This document shows positions 5,611 through 12,775 of a stretch of DNA of 13,846 nt, one piece after another. The notes under the pieces were generated by a model, which was not told the origin of the DNA, did not search any database, and saw only the letters and a list, made by a program, of their open reading frames with translations. Source of the stretch: Sphingomonas sp. CCH9-E2 (GTDB taxonomy: Bacteria > Pseudomonadota > Alphaproteobacteria > Sphingomonadales > Sphingomonadaceae); assembly GCF_001557215.1 (NCBI RefSeq), contig NZ_LSJM01000407.1, positions 1 through 13,846 on the forward strand, written 5' to 3'. The position numbers and the translations under genes are program-made. Within the stretch, counting starts at the first letter, position 1, and each line of letters starts with the position of its first letter.

Positions 5611-8243
5611 CAGAACTTCACATTCGCCGTGATCGCGAACATGCGCGGGATCGGGTTCGACGCCTGCGGGTCGAAGCCGTTGGTGGTGTCGACGAAGGGC
5701 GGATCCTCGTCGAACAGGTTGCGCACGTCGAGCGACAGGTTGATCCGGTCGGTGAAGTCGTAACCGACCAGCAGGTCGAACGTGTCGTAGTTGCTGACAT
5801 CACGCACCACGGTCGAGGTGGTGTTGGTGTAGCCGTTGAGGTGGTTCCAGGTCAGCCGCGACTTGAATCCGCCCACCTTGGCGCCGATGTCCGCCTGGGT
5901 GCGGAACTTCTGCGTGAAGCCGATCGTGTCGAGCACATTGACCAGCCCCGCACCCGGCACCGCTTCGAACAGATAGTCGAGGATATAGGTGCCCTGGATC
6001 CCGGCATCGAGCTCCACTCCGCCCCAGTTCCAGCGATAGGCGGCGGTGAAGTCGAGCCCGCGGAACAGCGAGGTCCCGAGATTCTGGCGCCGGCCATCGG
6101 CGATGAACGTCACCAGCGACTGGTTGATCGCCTGATTGATCGGCAGGCCCGAATTGACCAGCGCGCTGATCTGCGCCGGGGTCGGGTTGAACTGCACGAA
6201 CTGGCTGTAGATCGGGTTGGTGAGCAGGCCGGGCGTGCCACGCAGCGCCTGGATCTGGTCGGTATAGTCGATGCGGAAATAGTTGAGCGACGCGGTGAAG
6301 CCGGGGATTTCCGGCGGCGTCACGTCGACGCCGAACGACCAGGTGGTCGCCTGTTCGGGCTTCAGATTGGGATTGCCGCCGGCGATGCCGATGCCGATCT
6401 GGTTCCCGCTCGGGCCGGGCAGCGTATCGAAATACAGGCCCGCGCCGCCGCCGACGGTCGACACTTCGGTAAATGTCGGCGCGCGGAACGAGGTGCCATA
6501 AGTGCCCTTGAGCACCAGCCCGGTCCAGGGCGAATAGGTCACGCCGATCTTGGGGTTGGTGGTGCTGCCGAAGTCGCTGTAATTCTCATGCCGCAACGCG
6601 AGGCTGAGGTTGAGGCGCTCCAGCCCCGGCGCGGCGTTGTCGGCACCGACGATCGGCACGAACAGTTCGGCAAAGATCGCGTCGACATTGCGGCTGCCAT
6701 CGCTGGCAGTGCGCACCTGGCTGGTCGATTGGCCGGTGAGCAGCGAGGTATAGGTATATTCGACGCGATGTTCGGCGCCGAGCGCGATGCGGACATTGCC
6801 GCCGGGAATGGCGAACAGCGAGCCGTCGAGCTGGGCGTTCACGACTTCAAGCCGGGTGCGCCCTTCGATCACGAAGTAATTGTCGGTGATCCGCGCCAGC
6901 GTCGCCGGGTTGTTCGTCCCGCCGAACACGTTGAGCGACGTCGCCGGGTTGGTGTCGGCGAGCGCTGCGGCCAGCGCACCGGCGTTGATGCCCGAACGGC
7001 GGCGGTCGGCGACCTCCTCCGAGCGGCCCTGCGCATAATAGACGGTGCCGCGGAAGTCTCCGAACAGGTCCGCCTCGACCCCGCCCGACACGTTCCAGGT
7101 GCTCGCCCAATAGGGGTTGGGGAGCGCGCCGGTCGCACCGAGGAAAGTGGTCTGGACCGTCACCGACGTCGCGCCGGGGACCGGGGAGACGAAGAAGGGG
7201 TTGGTGCTGGGCACCGTGGCGTTGGCGGTGGGGTTGAACAGCAAGGTGCCGCTGCGCCGCGAGTAGAAGCCGTCGGCGAAGATGCGGATGCCATCGGTGA
7301 TATCCTGGCTCGCCGATGCGACGCCGCTCCAGCGCTCCTGATCCGGGATGACCTGCGCGATGCTGCGGAATTCGCACAGGTTACGGGTGTTCGCCACCAG
7401 GGTGCCGACCGTCGCCGGAGTCACACCCGCCGCGGGGATCGCATAGTTGACGCCGCCCGCGACGATCGTGCCGGGCGCGCAGTTGGTGCCGCGCAGGTCG
7501 CGCCCACCCCGGCTGCGATTGTCCGAGGTGTAGAAGTCGAGTTCGGAGCCGAACAGATTGTTGTTCTTCGAATATTCGCCCGCGGCCATGATCCAGCCGC
7601 TGTCCCATTTGTGCCCGAGCAGAATTGCGGCCTGCGCCTCATAATAGTCCGCATCGGTGATGCCGTAGCGCCCGCGCACTTCGATCCCCGAAAAATCCTT
7701 GCGCAGGATCAGGTTGACCACGCCGGCGACCGCGTCCGAGCCGTAAACGGCGGAGGTGCCGTCGGCCACGACCTCGATCCGGCCGAGCGCAATCGAGGGG
7801 ATGGCGGAGGGATCGGTAAACTGGCCCTGCGTCCCCTGCGGCGGCAGGCGCTTGCCGTCATAGAGCAGCAGCGTGGCGTTGGTGGACAGGCCGCGCAGGT
7901 TGATGCCCGCGCCGCGCGTGGCGTTTGCCGCGCCGTTCTGCGCGCTGCCACCCGCCCGGTTCGCGCCGAGCGAAACGACCTGCGGCACGCGGCGCAGAAT
8001 GTCGTTGGTCGAGGTGACCGGCTCTTCCATGATCTGGTCGGAATCGATCGCGATCACTGCGGAGCCGACCGGATCGATACCGCGGATGCGGCTGCCGGTA
8101 ACGACGATATCCTGCTCGGCCGCCTGGGCGTCGCTGGTCGGAGCTTCCTCCTGCGCGAGTGCCGGGCTGGCGATGGCGAGCGCAAGCGCGCCCAATGCGC
8201 TGCGGCCCAACAGGGTCGACGGGCGACAAATGGTCTTGGTCAT
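5610..8243 (-). CDS. TonB-dependent outer-membrane receptor
   Basis: This 877-residue receptor has a Sec signal peptide (1-30, cleaved after 'ASPALA'), then an acidic linker and 'DIVVTGSRIRG' (45-55), which serves as TonB box and plug start in many sphingomonad receptors. The plug runs to roughly residue 180, with 'GINLRGLSTNATLLLYDGKR' and 'YGSDAVAGVVNLILRKDFSG' as recognisable plug segments. The rest is a beta-barrel that ends in an aromatic residue (F877), as outer-membrane proteins do. A strong site, GAGGAGGGG, sits about 7 bases before the ATG. The downstream tannase-family gene overlaps its stop by one base. The upstream membrane-protein gene ends 57 bases away. No siderophore or vitamin genes are nearby, so it more likely takes up the ester substrate or its product than iron. 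Confidence 0.92.
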   Translation of the reverse strand: MTKTICRPSTLLGRSALGALALAIASPALAQEEAPTSDAQAAEQDIVVTGSRIRGIDPVGSAVIAIDSDQIMEEPVTSTNDILRRVPQVVSLGANRAGGSAQNGAANATRGAGINLRGLSTNATLLLYDGKRLPPQGTQGQFTDPSAIPSIALGRIEVVADGTSAVYGSDAVAGVVNLILRKDFSGIEVRGRYGITDADYYEAQAAILLGHKWDSGWIMAAGEYSKNNNLFGSELDFYTSDNRSRGGRDLRGTNCAPGTIVAGGVNYAIPAAGVTPATVGTLVANTRNLCEFRSIAQVIPDQERWSGVASASQDITDGIRIFADGFYSRRSGTLLFNPTANATVPSTNPFFVSPVPGATSVTVQTTFLGATGALPNPYWASTWNVSGGVEADLFGDFRGTVYYAQGRSEEVADRRRSGINAGALAAALADTNPATSLNVFGGTNNPATLARITDNYFVIEGRTRLEVVNAQLDGSLFAIPGGNVRIALGAEHRVEYTYTSLLTGQSTSQVRTASDGSRNVDAIFAELFVPIVGADNAAPGLERLNLSLALRHENYSDFGSTTNPKIGVTYSPWTGLVLKGTYGTSFRAPTFTEVSTVGGGAGLYFDTLPGPSGNQIGIGIAGGNPNLKPEQATTWSFGVDVTPPEIPGFTASLNYFRIDYTDQIQALRGTPGLLTNPIYSQFVQFNPTPAQISALVNSGLPINQAINQSLVTFIADGRRQNLGTSLFRGLDFTAAYRWNWGGVELDAGIQGTYILDYLFEAVPGAGLVNVLDTIGFTQKFRTQADIGAKVGGFKSRLTWNHLNGYTNTTSTVVRDVSNYDTFDLLVGYDFTDRINLSLDVRNLFDEDPPFVDTTNGFDPQASNPIPRMFAITANVKF

Positions 8244-8300
8244 TTCATTCCCCTCCTCAAGTTCAGCCCGCCTGTCTCTGCGGGTCGAAAAAAGCGCGTG

Positions 8301-9347
8301 TCAGGTTGTTTCCGCGCGTGCCGAGCGGGCGGGCCGGTCGGCGAAGCGCGGGGCAAGCGAAAGCAACACGATGGCGGCGATCAGGATTCCGGCGCCTACC
8401 AGCTCGGCCGGGCGTGGATGCGGCAGCCCCCACACCCAGGCGAGGATCAGTGCGCCGCCGACTCCCGCGACCAGGCTCGCCGCGCGCTCGAGCGGGACGC
8501 AATAGGCGTTCTCGCGCGGGTCGAGCAGGATGATGATCGCGAAGACCGAGACGATGGTGAGCGTGATGCCGATGCCGAGCAGCGGCCAGATCACCGGATC
8601 GGTCCAGACCGAGATGAAGCCCCAGCCGAGCGCGCCCGACTGGCTGCCGATACCCGAGGCGGAGATCGCCGCGAGGATCGCGACCGACAGCGGCAGCGCG
8701 AAGACCTTTTCCTCGACGAAATATTGCCGCACGCTGGCGGGATCGCCGCTCTTCGACACTTTGGTCATCACGATCAGGCGGACGAAGTAGCCGATCGTGT
8801 AGAGCACCACCGTCAGGATGGCGAGCGGCGGGAGGTAGAGTCCACCACGGTCCTTGAGCGTGATGATCATCGCGATCAGCACCATCACCAGCGCGGTCCA
8901 GCTCCACCAGCGCACGCGGCGGCCGAAGATCAGGTCGACGATCGGTGCAATGATCAGGATGTCGCCGCGCATCAGCAACTGAATGAACGGGATGCTGACC
9001 CCTTCGAAGGTGAAGGACAGCGGCACGGTGAACAGCACCAGCGCGGTTCCGATGCCGGAGTAGAAGGTGTATTTGGTCGGCACCGGGATGCGGCGGCCAA
9101 GGAACATCACGCCATGCGCATCCTTGTGCCAACCCGACCACCAGATGAAGAGATAGGTCAGCACGGTCGAGATGATCAGCGACGCGGGCAACGTTTCGAG
9201 CCCTGTCAGCGGTCGCCCCAGCCCGGGGTGCGGGAATGACGTCACCAGCTTGGTGATGATGACATTCGGCAGATACGAGAACAGGTACAGGAGGACATAG
9301 CCCTCCAGCGGAAAACCGGACGCGGTTGCGGGTTTGCCGTCGCTCAT
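8301..9347 (-). CDS. Multi-spanning membrane protein, possibly DMT/EamA-like transporter
   Basis: This 348-residue inner-membrane protein has about ten hydrophobic segments, near residues 14-34, 55-71, 94-112, 119-140, 147-164, 170-192, 215-233, 252-275, 289-306 and 314-333. The end of each half follows the EamA pattern of a polar entry, a helix, a basic turn ('FGRRVRWWSW', 141-150) and a final glycine-containing helix ('ELVGAGILIAAIVLLS', 315-330). That suggests a drug/metabolite-superfamily exporter or importer, but I do not recognise a specific family and no catalytic motif is visible. The C-terminal tail is short and basic. Its ATG overlaps the CapA-like stop by 4 bases (ATGA), so it belongs to the operon. 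In context it may move the pathway substrate or product across the inner membrane. Confidence 0.7.
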   Translation of the reverse strand: MSDGKPATASGFPLEGYVLLYLFSYLPNVIITKLVTSFPHPGLGRPLTGLETLPASLIISTVLTYLFIWWSGWHKDAHGVMFLGRRIPVPTKYTFYSGIGTALVLFTVPLSFTFEGVSIPFIQLLMRGDILIIAPIVDLIFGRRVRWWSWTALVMVLIAMIITLKDRGGLYLPPLAILTVVLYTIGYFVRLIVMTKVSKSGDPASVRQYFVEEKVFALPLSVAILAAISASGIGSQSGALGWGFISVWTDPVIWPLLGIGITLTIVSVFAIIILLDPRENAYCVPLERAASLVAGVGGALILAWVWGLPHPRPAELVGAGILIAAIVLLSLAPRFADRPARSARAETT

Positions 9348-10465
9348 GCCGTAGCTTCCAGGACGACCATCTCACTCTCCACACGATAGCGGGCGTTGAG
9401 CCCTGCTTCGGCGGTCACGGCCGCCATGTAATCGACGATTTCGGCGTGGCGTTCGCTGCCCGGCTCGACAAAGCGCGGGATCGCGTCGCGGTCGATGTAC
9501 AGCGGGAGGAAGCCCGAGCGGACGATGCGCCCATTCGCGATCTCGAACCGCGCGACCATCGACATGCGCGATGCCTTGGGGAAATTGTAGAGGCTGTCGA
9601 AGTCCGGCTCCCATTCTTCGGCGAGGACGCGGATTTCGTTGAAGCTTTTCGACGCGGCATGGACGGGGTCCATGCGCAGGTCGGTGGCGAAGTTGCACAG
9701 CGAGTAGAAGACCGGCGCGCCGTCGATGACCTCGCAGCCCTTGAGGATGTGCGGATGGCCGCCAAGGATCGCGTCCGCCCCCGCTGCCACCGCCGCACGC
9801 GCGACGTCGCGCTGATAGTCGGCGATGGTGGCGCGGACGAAGTGAATGCCCCAGTGGAGCGAGACGAAGACGAGATCGGCGTCCGCCTTGGCCGCGCGGA
9901 TATCCGCCTCCAGCGCCGCTAGGTCCTCGCGATGCGGGAAGGTGTGGATCCGCGCGGGGGTGCCCGGCTGATCATGCTCGATCTGTTCGTAGAGCGTGTG
10001 CGCGCGCATCGGCGCGCAGCCGGGGCGGCGCTCCTCCGCCCAATAGCTGTGCGGGAGGATCGTGCAGTAGGCCAGGATCGCGACACGCGTGCCGTCGCCG
10101 AGCGTGATCTTCACCGGCCTGCGCGCTTCGGCGATGTTCGCGCCGGCACCGACGACCTTGAGGCCGACGCGCTCGAGATTGGCCTTGGTCTCGAAGAACG
10201 CGTCATTGCCCCAGTCGAGCACATGGTTGCCGGCCATCGAGATGACGTCGAACCCGGCGCGCGCCAGCGCATCGGCGCCGTCGGGCCGCGCGAGCACGGC
10301 GTGGCGTGCCTGGGGCAGCCGGACGCCCTTTTCGGCGAAGCTCGTCTCAAGCTGGGCGAAGGCAATGTCGGCAGCGTGCAGCACGTCGCGGGTGGCGACG
10401 TAGCTTTCGTCATAATTGTCGCGATCGGGGGCGAGGTCGCCCGCAGCGAGGAAGACGTGCGTCAT
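9344..10465 (-). CDS. CapA-family (PGA_cap) metallophosphatase-like protein
   Basis: This 373-residue protein has the calcineurin-like fold of the CapA/PGA_cap family. Metal-site motifs appear in the expected order: 'AAGD' (7-10), 'QLET' (38-41, where NxE is usual), 'MAGNHVLDWG' (77-86), 'SLHWG' (202-206) and 'LGGHPHILKG' (234-243). Founding members take part in poly-gamma-glutamate capsule export and are membrane-anchored. This one has no signal peptide or membrane helix and no capsule genes nearby, so it is probably a cytosolic metal-dependent hydrolase or phosphoesterase. It starts 4 bases inside the P450 gene end (ATGA) and overlaps the next gene by 4 bases. Such tight coupling argues for a role in the same small-molecule pathway. 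The fold is secure; the reaction is unknown. Confidence 0.87.
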   Translation of the reverse strand: MTHVFLAAGDLAPDRDNYDESYVATRDVLHAADIAFAQLETSFAEKGVRLPQARHAVLARPDGADALARAGFDVISMAGNHVLDWGNDAFFETKANLERVGLKVVGAGANIAEARRPVKITLGDGTRVAILAYCTILPHSYWAEERRPGCAPMRAHTLYEQIEHDQPGTPARIHTFPHREDLAALEADIRAAKADADLVFVSLHWGIHFVRATIADYQRDVARAAVAAGADAILGGHPHILKGCEVIDGAPVFYSLCNFATDLRMDPVHAASKSFNEIRVLAEEWEPDFDSLYNFPKASRMSMVARFEIANGRIVRSGFLPLYIDRDAIPRFVEPGSERHAEIVDYMAAVTAEAGLNARYRVESEMVVLEATA

Positions 10466-11640
10466 GCCGCTTGCCCGAACGCGATGGGCACGCTGAGCGC
10501 GCCGATTTCGGGGAAGCGGGTCGGCTTGGGCTCACCGGTCAGGATAAAGCCCGGCGCGGCAGCGAGCAGTTCCTCGACCGCCACGTTCAGCTCCAGCGTC
10601 GCCAGTGCGGCGCCGACGCATGAATGCGTGCCGCGTCCGAACGCCAGCGAATCCTTCATGTTCGGGCGATCGAGACGGAACTGATCTGCGTCCTCGAACA
10701 CCTCTTCGTCGCGGTTGGCGGAGGCGTAGACGAGCGCGATCGGCTCACCAGCGGGAATCGTGCGGCCACGAATCGTCACATCGGTGACGGCGGTGCGCGC
10801 GAACCCGCGATAAGGGGTGTAGAGGCGGAGAAACTCCTCCACCGCCGCCGGTACCAGTGCCGGGTCGGCGCGCAGCTTCGCCTGCAACGCCTGGTCGCGG
10901 CCGAGATGCACGGCGATCGACCCGATCATCACGCTCGGCGCGATGATGCCGACGACGAGCACCTGGCGGATCGTGCCGACGATCATCTCTTCGGGCAGCG
11001 GCTCGCCATCGACGCGCGTGGCGAGCAACGCGCTCGTCACGTCTTCATCGACCGGCAGCGGGTTGGCCTTGCGGTCGGCGACGATGGCACGCGCCATGTC
11101 ATAGAGCAGGAGGCTCGACTCCTTGGTCGCGTCCATATCGGCGGACTGCACCGCGATATTGTAGCGCTGGCCGACGCGGGTGAGTTCGGCGACCGCGTCG
11201 GGCGTCAGGTTCATCCAGTGCGCGAACACCGCGATCGGCATGTGCGCGGAATAGTCGGCGACGACGTCGCCCCCGCCCTGTGCCACCATGCCGCTGAGCA
11301 AATCCCGACAAATTCGCCGCACGACCGGCTCCAGCCTCGCGACCTTGCGCTCGGTCAGCAGGGGCGCGATCGCGCGGCGATAGGGGGTGTGCTCGGGTGG
11401 ATCGAGGTGAAGCGGTGGGCGGCGGCCGGTAAAGGCGACCTTGGGCACGACATTCTGTTTGGAGGTGATGAACGTCTGCCAGTCCGTCGCGGCGGCCGCG
11501 ACATCGGCATGTTTCATCAAGGCCCAGAAGCCGCCCCACGTGTCGCTGTGCGCAACGGGGCACCGGGCGCGAAGCTCGGCATACTCTCCGTTTGCGCTGT
11601 CGAACGTCTCCGGCTGAAGCGGATCGAAGTCATGCGTCAT
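10462..11640 (-). CDS. Cytochrome P450 with non-canonical I helix
   Basis: This 392-residue soluble bacterial class I P450 has the heme loop 'FGRGTHSCVG' (334-343) with thiolate C341, the ExxR pair E269/R272 in 'EEFLRL', and the C-helix 'HTPYR' (84-88) that contacts heme propionates. Where the oxygen-activating acid/threonine pair normally lies in the I helix, it reads 'VVGIIAPSV' (229-237). Aligned by eye on P450cam, Asp and Thr are replaced by Ala and Pro. It is the first gene of the five-gene operon, downstream of the palindromes at 11662-11692. No clear Shine-Dalgarno precedes the ATG. No ferredoxin or ferredoxin reductase is encoded in the window, so electrons must come from elsewhere. 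The likely role is hydroxylation or O-dealkylation of an aromatic or terpenoid-like compound. Confidence 0.92.
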   Translation of the reverse strand: MTHDFDPLQPETFDSANGEYAELRARCPVAHSDTWGGFWALMKHADVAAAATDWQTFITSKQNVVPKVAFTGRRPPLHLDPPEHTPYRRAIAPLLTERKVARLEPVVRRICRDLLSGMVAQGGGDVVADYSAHMPIAVFAHWMNLTPDAVAELTRVGQRYNIAVQSADMDATKESSLLLYDMARAIVADRKANPLPVDEDVTSALLATRVDGEPLPEEMIVGTIRQVLVVGIIAPSVMIGSIAVHLGRDQALQAKLRADPALVPAAVEEFLRLYTPYRGFARTAVTDVTIRGRTIPAGEPIALVYASANRDEEVFEDADQFRLDRPNMKDSLAFGRGTHSCVGAALATLELNVAVEELLAAAPGFILTGEPKPTRFPEIGALSVPIAFGQAA

Positions 11641-11661
11641 AACAATATCGCTATTTCACAA

Positions 11662-11675
11662 TGCAAGCGCTTGCA
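11662..11675. promoter_or_regulatory. Perfect palindrome, candidate LacI-family operator
   Basis: TGCAAGCGCTTGCA is a perfect 14-bp palindrome with a central CG, the classic shape of LacI/GalR-family operators. It lies between the divergent P450 operon (start 11640) and the lacI-type gene (start 11720), where one bound dimer could repress both. The nearby regulator has the matching helix-turn-helix and minor-groove leucine hinge. The palindrome is seen directly; the binding partner is inferred from family knowledge and position. Confidence 0.7.
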
Positions 11676-11678
11676 AGC

Positions 11679-11692
11679 AATTTTGCAAAATT
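11679..11692. promoter_or_regulatory. Second palindrome in the P450/lacI intergenic region
   Basis: AATTTTGCAAAATT is another perfect 14-bp palindrome, centred 17 bp from the first. It shares the TGCA core but is otherwise AT-rich. It may be a weaker or different operator, or part of the promoters; TTGCAA-like -35 elements for the P450 operon fall here. Its role is unknown. Confidence 0.4.
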
Positions 11693-11719
11693 TCATCCCG
11701 GCAGTGTAAGACGGTCGCC

Positions 11720-12712
11720 ATGGCAGGCCGAAACCCCCGACTGGACGATGTGGCGGCGATGGCGGGCGTGTCCGCCGCGACCGTCTCCCGTTATCTCAAC
11801 AGCCCCGAAGTGGTCGCTGCAGCGACCGGCGCGCGCATCCGCGAAGCGATTGAAAAGACGGGCTATGTCCAGAATCTCGCCGCCACCGCGCTGGCAGGCA
11901 GCCGCAGCCGCATGATCGCGGCTCTGGTCCCGGACATTGCCCAATCGATCTTCAACGATACGGTCGAGGCGATGATCGATGAACTGTCGAGCGACGGAAA
12001 CAGCGTGATGTTGGCGCTGACCGGCGCCGACAATCACCGCCTGACCCGCGAGATCAACATGGCGCTCGGACGACGCGTCGACGCGATCATCCTGACCGGG
12101 ATCGTGTCGGACGAAGACATGCGCCAGCGGTTGCGGTCGGCGGGGACGACGGTGATCGAGACCTGGGGCCTGCCGGACGATCCGATCGACGTTGCGGTCG
12201 GCTTTTCCCACCGCGCGGCGGGTGAGGAAATGGCACGGTTCCTGCGCCAGCGCGGCTATCGACGGCCGCATCTGGTGGTGCCGCGATCGACTCGGTCGGA
12301 ACGGCGCGCGGACGGCTTTACGACGCGCTGGGTGCATGACGGCGGAAGCGAACCGACGCGGCTGGATGTCAATGTTCCCAGTCACTTCGGTCAGGGTCGG
12401 CTGGCCTATCGCGGCCTCAGTGACCTGACCGAGCAGCCCGATGTGGTGGTGTGCGGATCGGACTGGATCGCGCAGGGCCTGATCGTCGAGGCGCAGGCTG
12501 CGGGCATTCGCGTGCCGGATCAGCTGGCCGTGACCGGCTTCGGCAATTTGCGGCTGGCGGGCGACATGCGCCCGACGATCACGTCCATGGATGTCGACGG
12601 CGCGCGGATCGCGCGGGAGGTGATGCGGGTGCTGCGCGCGCGGGCGGCGGGGCAGGAGATCGAGCGTCGAATCGATGTCGGCTTTCGGGTGATCGCGCGC
12701 GAGAGCGCATGA
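11720..12712 (+). CDS. LacI-family transcriptional regulator
   Basis: This 330-residue repressor-type protein starts with the LacI helix-turn-helix 'LDDVAAMAGVSAATVSRYLN' (8-27). The hinge 'VQNLAATALAGSRS' (50-63) follows and contains the leucine that inserts into the minor groove. Residues from about 65 form the periplasmic-binding-protein-like effector domain, with 'SRMIAALVPDIAQSIFNDTVEAM' at its start and 'DVVVCGSDWIAQGLIVEAQ' and 'LAVTGFGNLRLA' in the second lobe. The hinge recalls the GntR (gluconate) branch. The ATG has only a weak ribosome site, but no better start exists. The gene is divergent from the P450 operon and 63 bases ahead of the hydrolase. Both flanks carry TGCAAGCGCTTGCA-like sites, which suggests autoregulation and local control. 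The ligand may be a sugar, glycoside or pathway product. Confidence 0.93.
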   Translation: MAGRNPRLDDVAAMAGVSAATVSRYLNSPEVVAAATGARIREAIEKTGYVQNLAATALAGSRSRMIAALVPDIAQSIFNDTVEAMIDELSSDGNSVMLALTGADNHRLTREINMALGRRVDAIILTGIVSDEDMRQRLRSAGTTVIETWGLPDDPIDVAVGFSHRAAGEEMARFLRQRGYRRPHLVVPRSTRSERRADGFTTRWVHDGGSEPTRLDVNVPSHFGQGRLAYRGLSDLTEQPDVVVCGSDWIAQGLIVEAQAAGIRVPDQLAVTGFGNLRLAGDMRPTITSMDVDGARIAREVMRVLRARAAGQEIERRIDVGFRVIARESA

Positions 12713-12723
12713 AAGGGCTTGCA
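12710..12723. promoter_or_regulatory. Imperfect copy of the LacI-type operator before the hydrolase
   Basis: TGAAAGGGCTTGCA matches the perfect palindrome at 11662-11675 at 12 of 14 positions and keeps one half-site, GCTTGCA, intact. Its first three bases are the stop codon of the lacI-type gene. It lies 52 bases before the hydrolase start, a reasonable place for an operator. Chance similarity cannot be excluded for a single imperfect site. Confidence 0.45.
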
Positions 12724-12775
12724 TCGCGACATTCCCGGGTTAGCTTTATCGCATAACAACCTTGGGAGAGTGACG

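Noticed and set aside
5610..8243. Siderophore receptor
   Set aside because: No siderophore synthesis, iron-reductase or Fur-like site is visible, and the receptor is coupled to an esterase gene.
8267..8284. CCCGC...GCGGG hairpin between the membrane-protein gene and the receptor gene, near a run of six T on the minus strand
   Set aside because: The stem is only 5 bp with an 8-base loop, and the T-run lies before the stem in the direction of transcription, so it does not make a standard terminator.
5841..9239. A 1132-codon open frame on the plus strand opposite the receptor and membrane-protein genes
   Set aside because: It is antisense to two clear genes in high-GC DNA, where the opposite frame often stays open. 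Its translation is rich in Arg, Gly and Asp/Glu, shows no domain, and spans a gene boundary.
9344..10465. Capsule (poly-gamma-glutamate) synthesis locus
   Set aside because: Only a CapA-like fold is present; CapB, CapC and a membrane anchor are missing, and the neighbours are catabolic.
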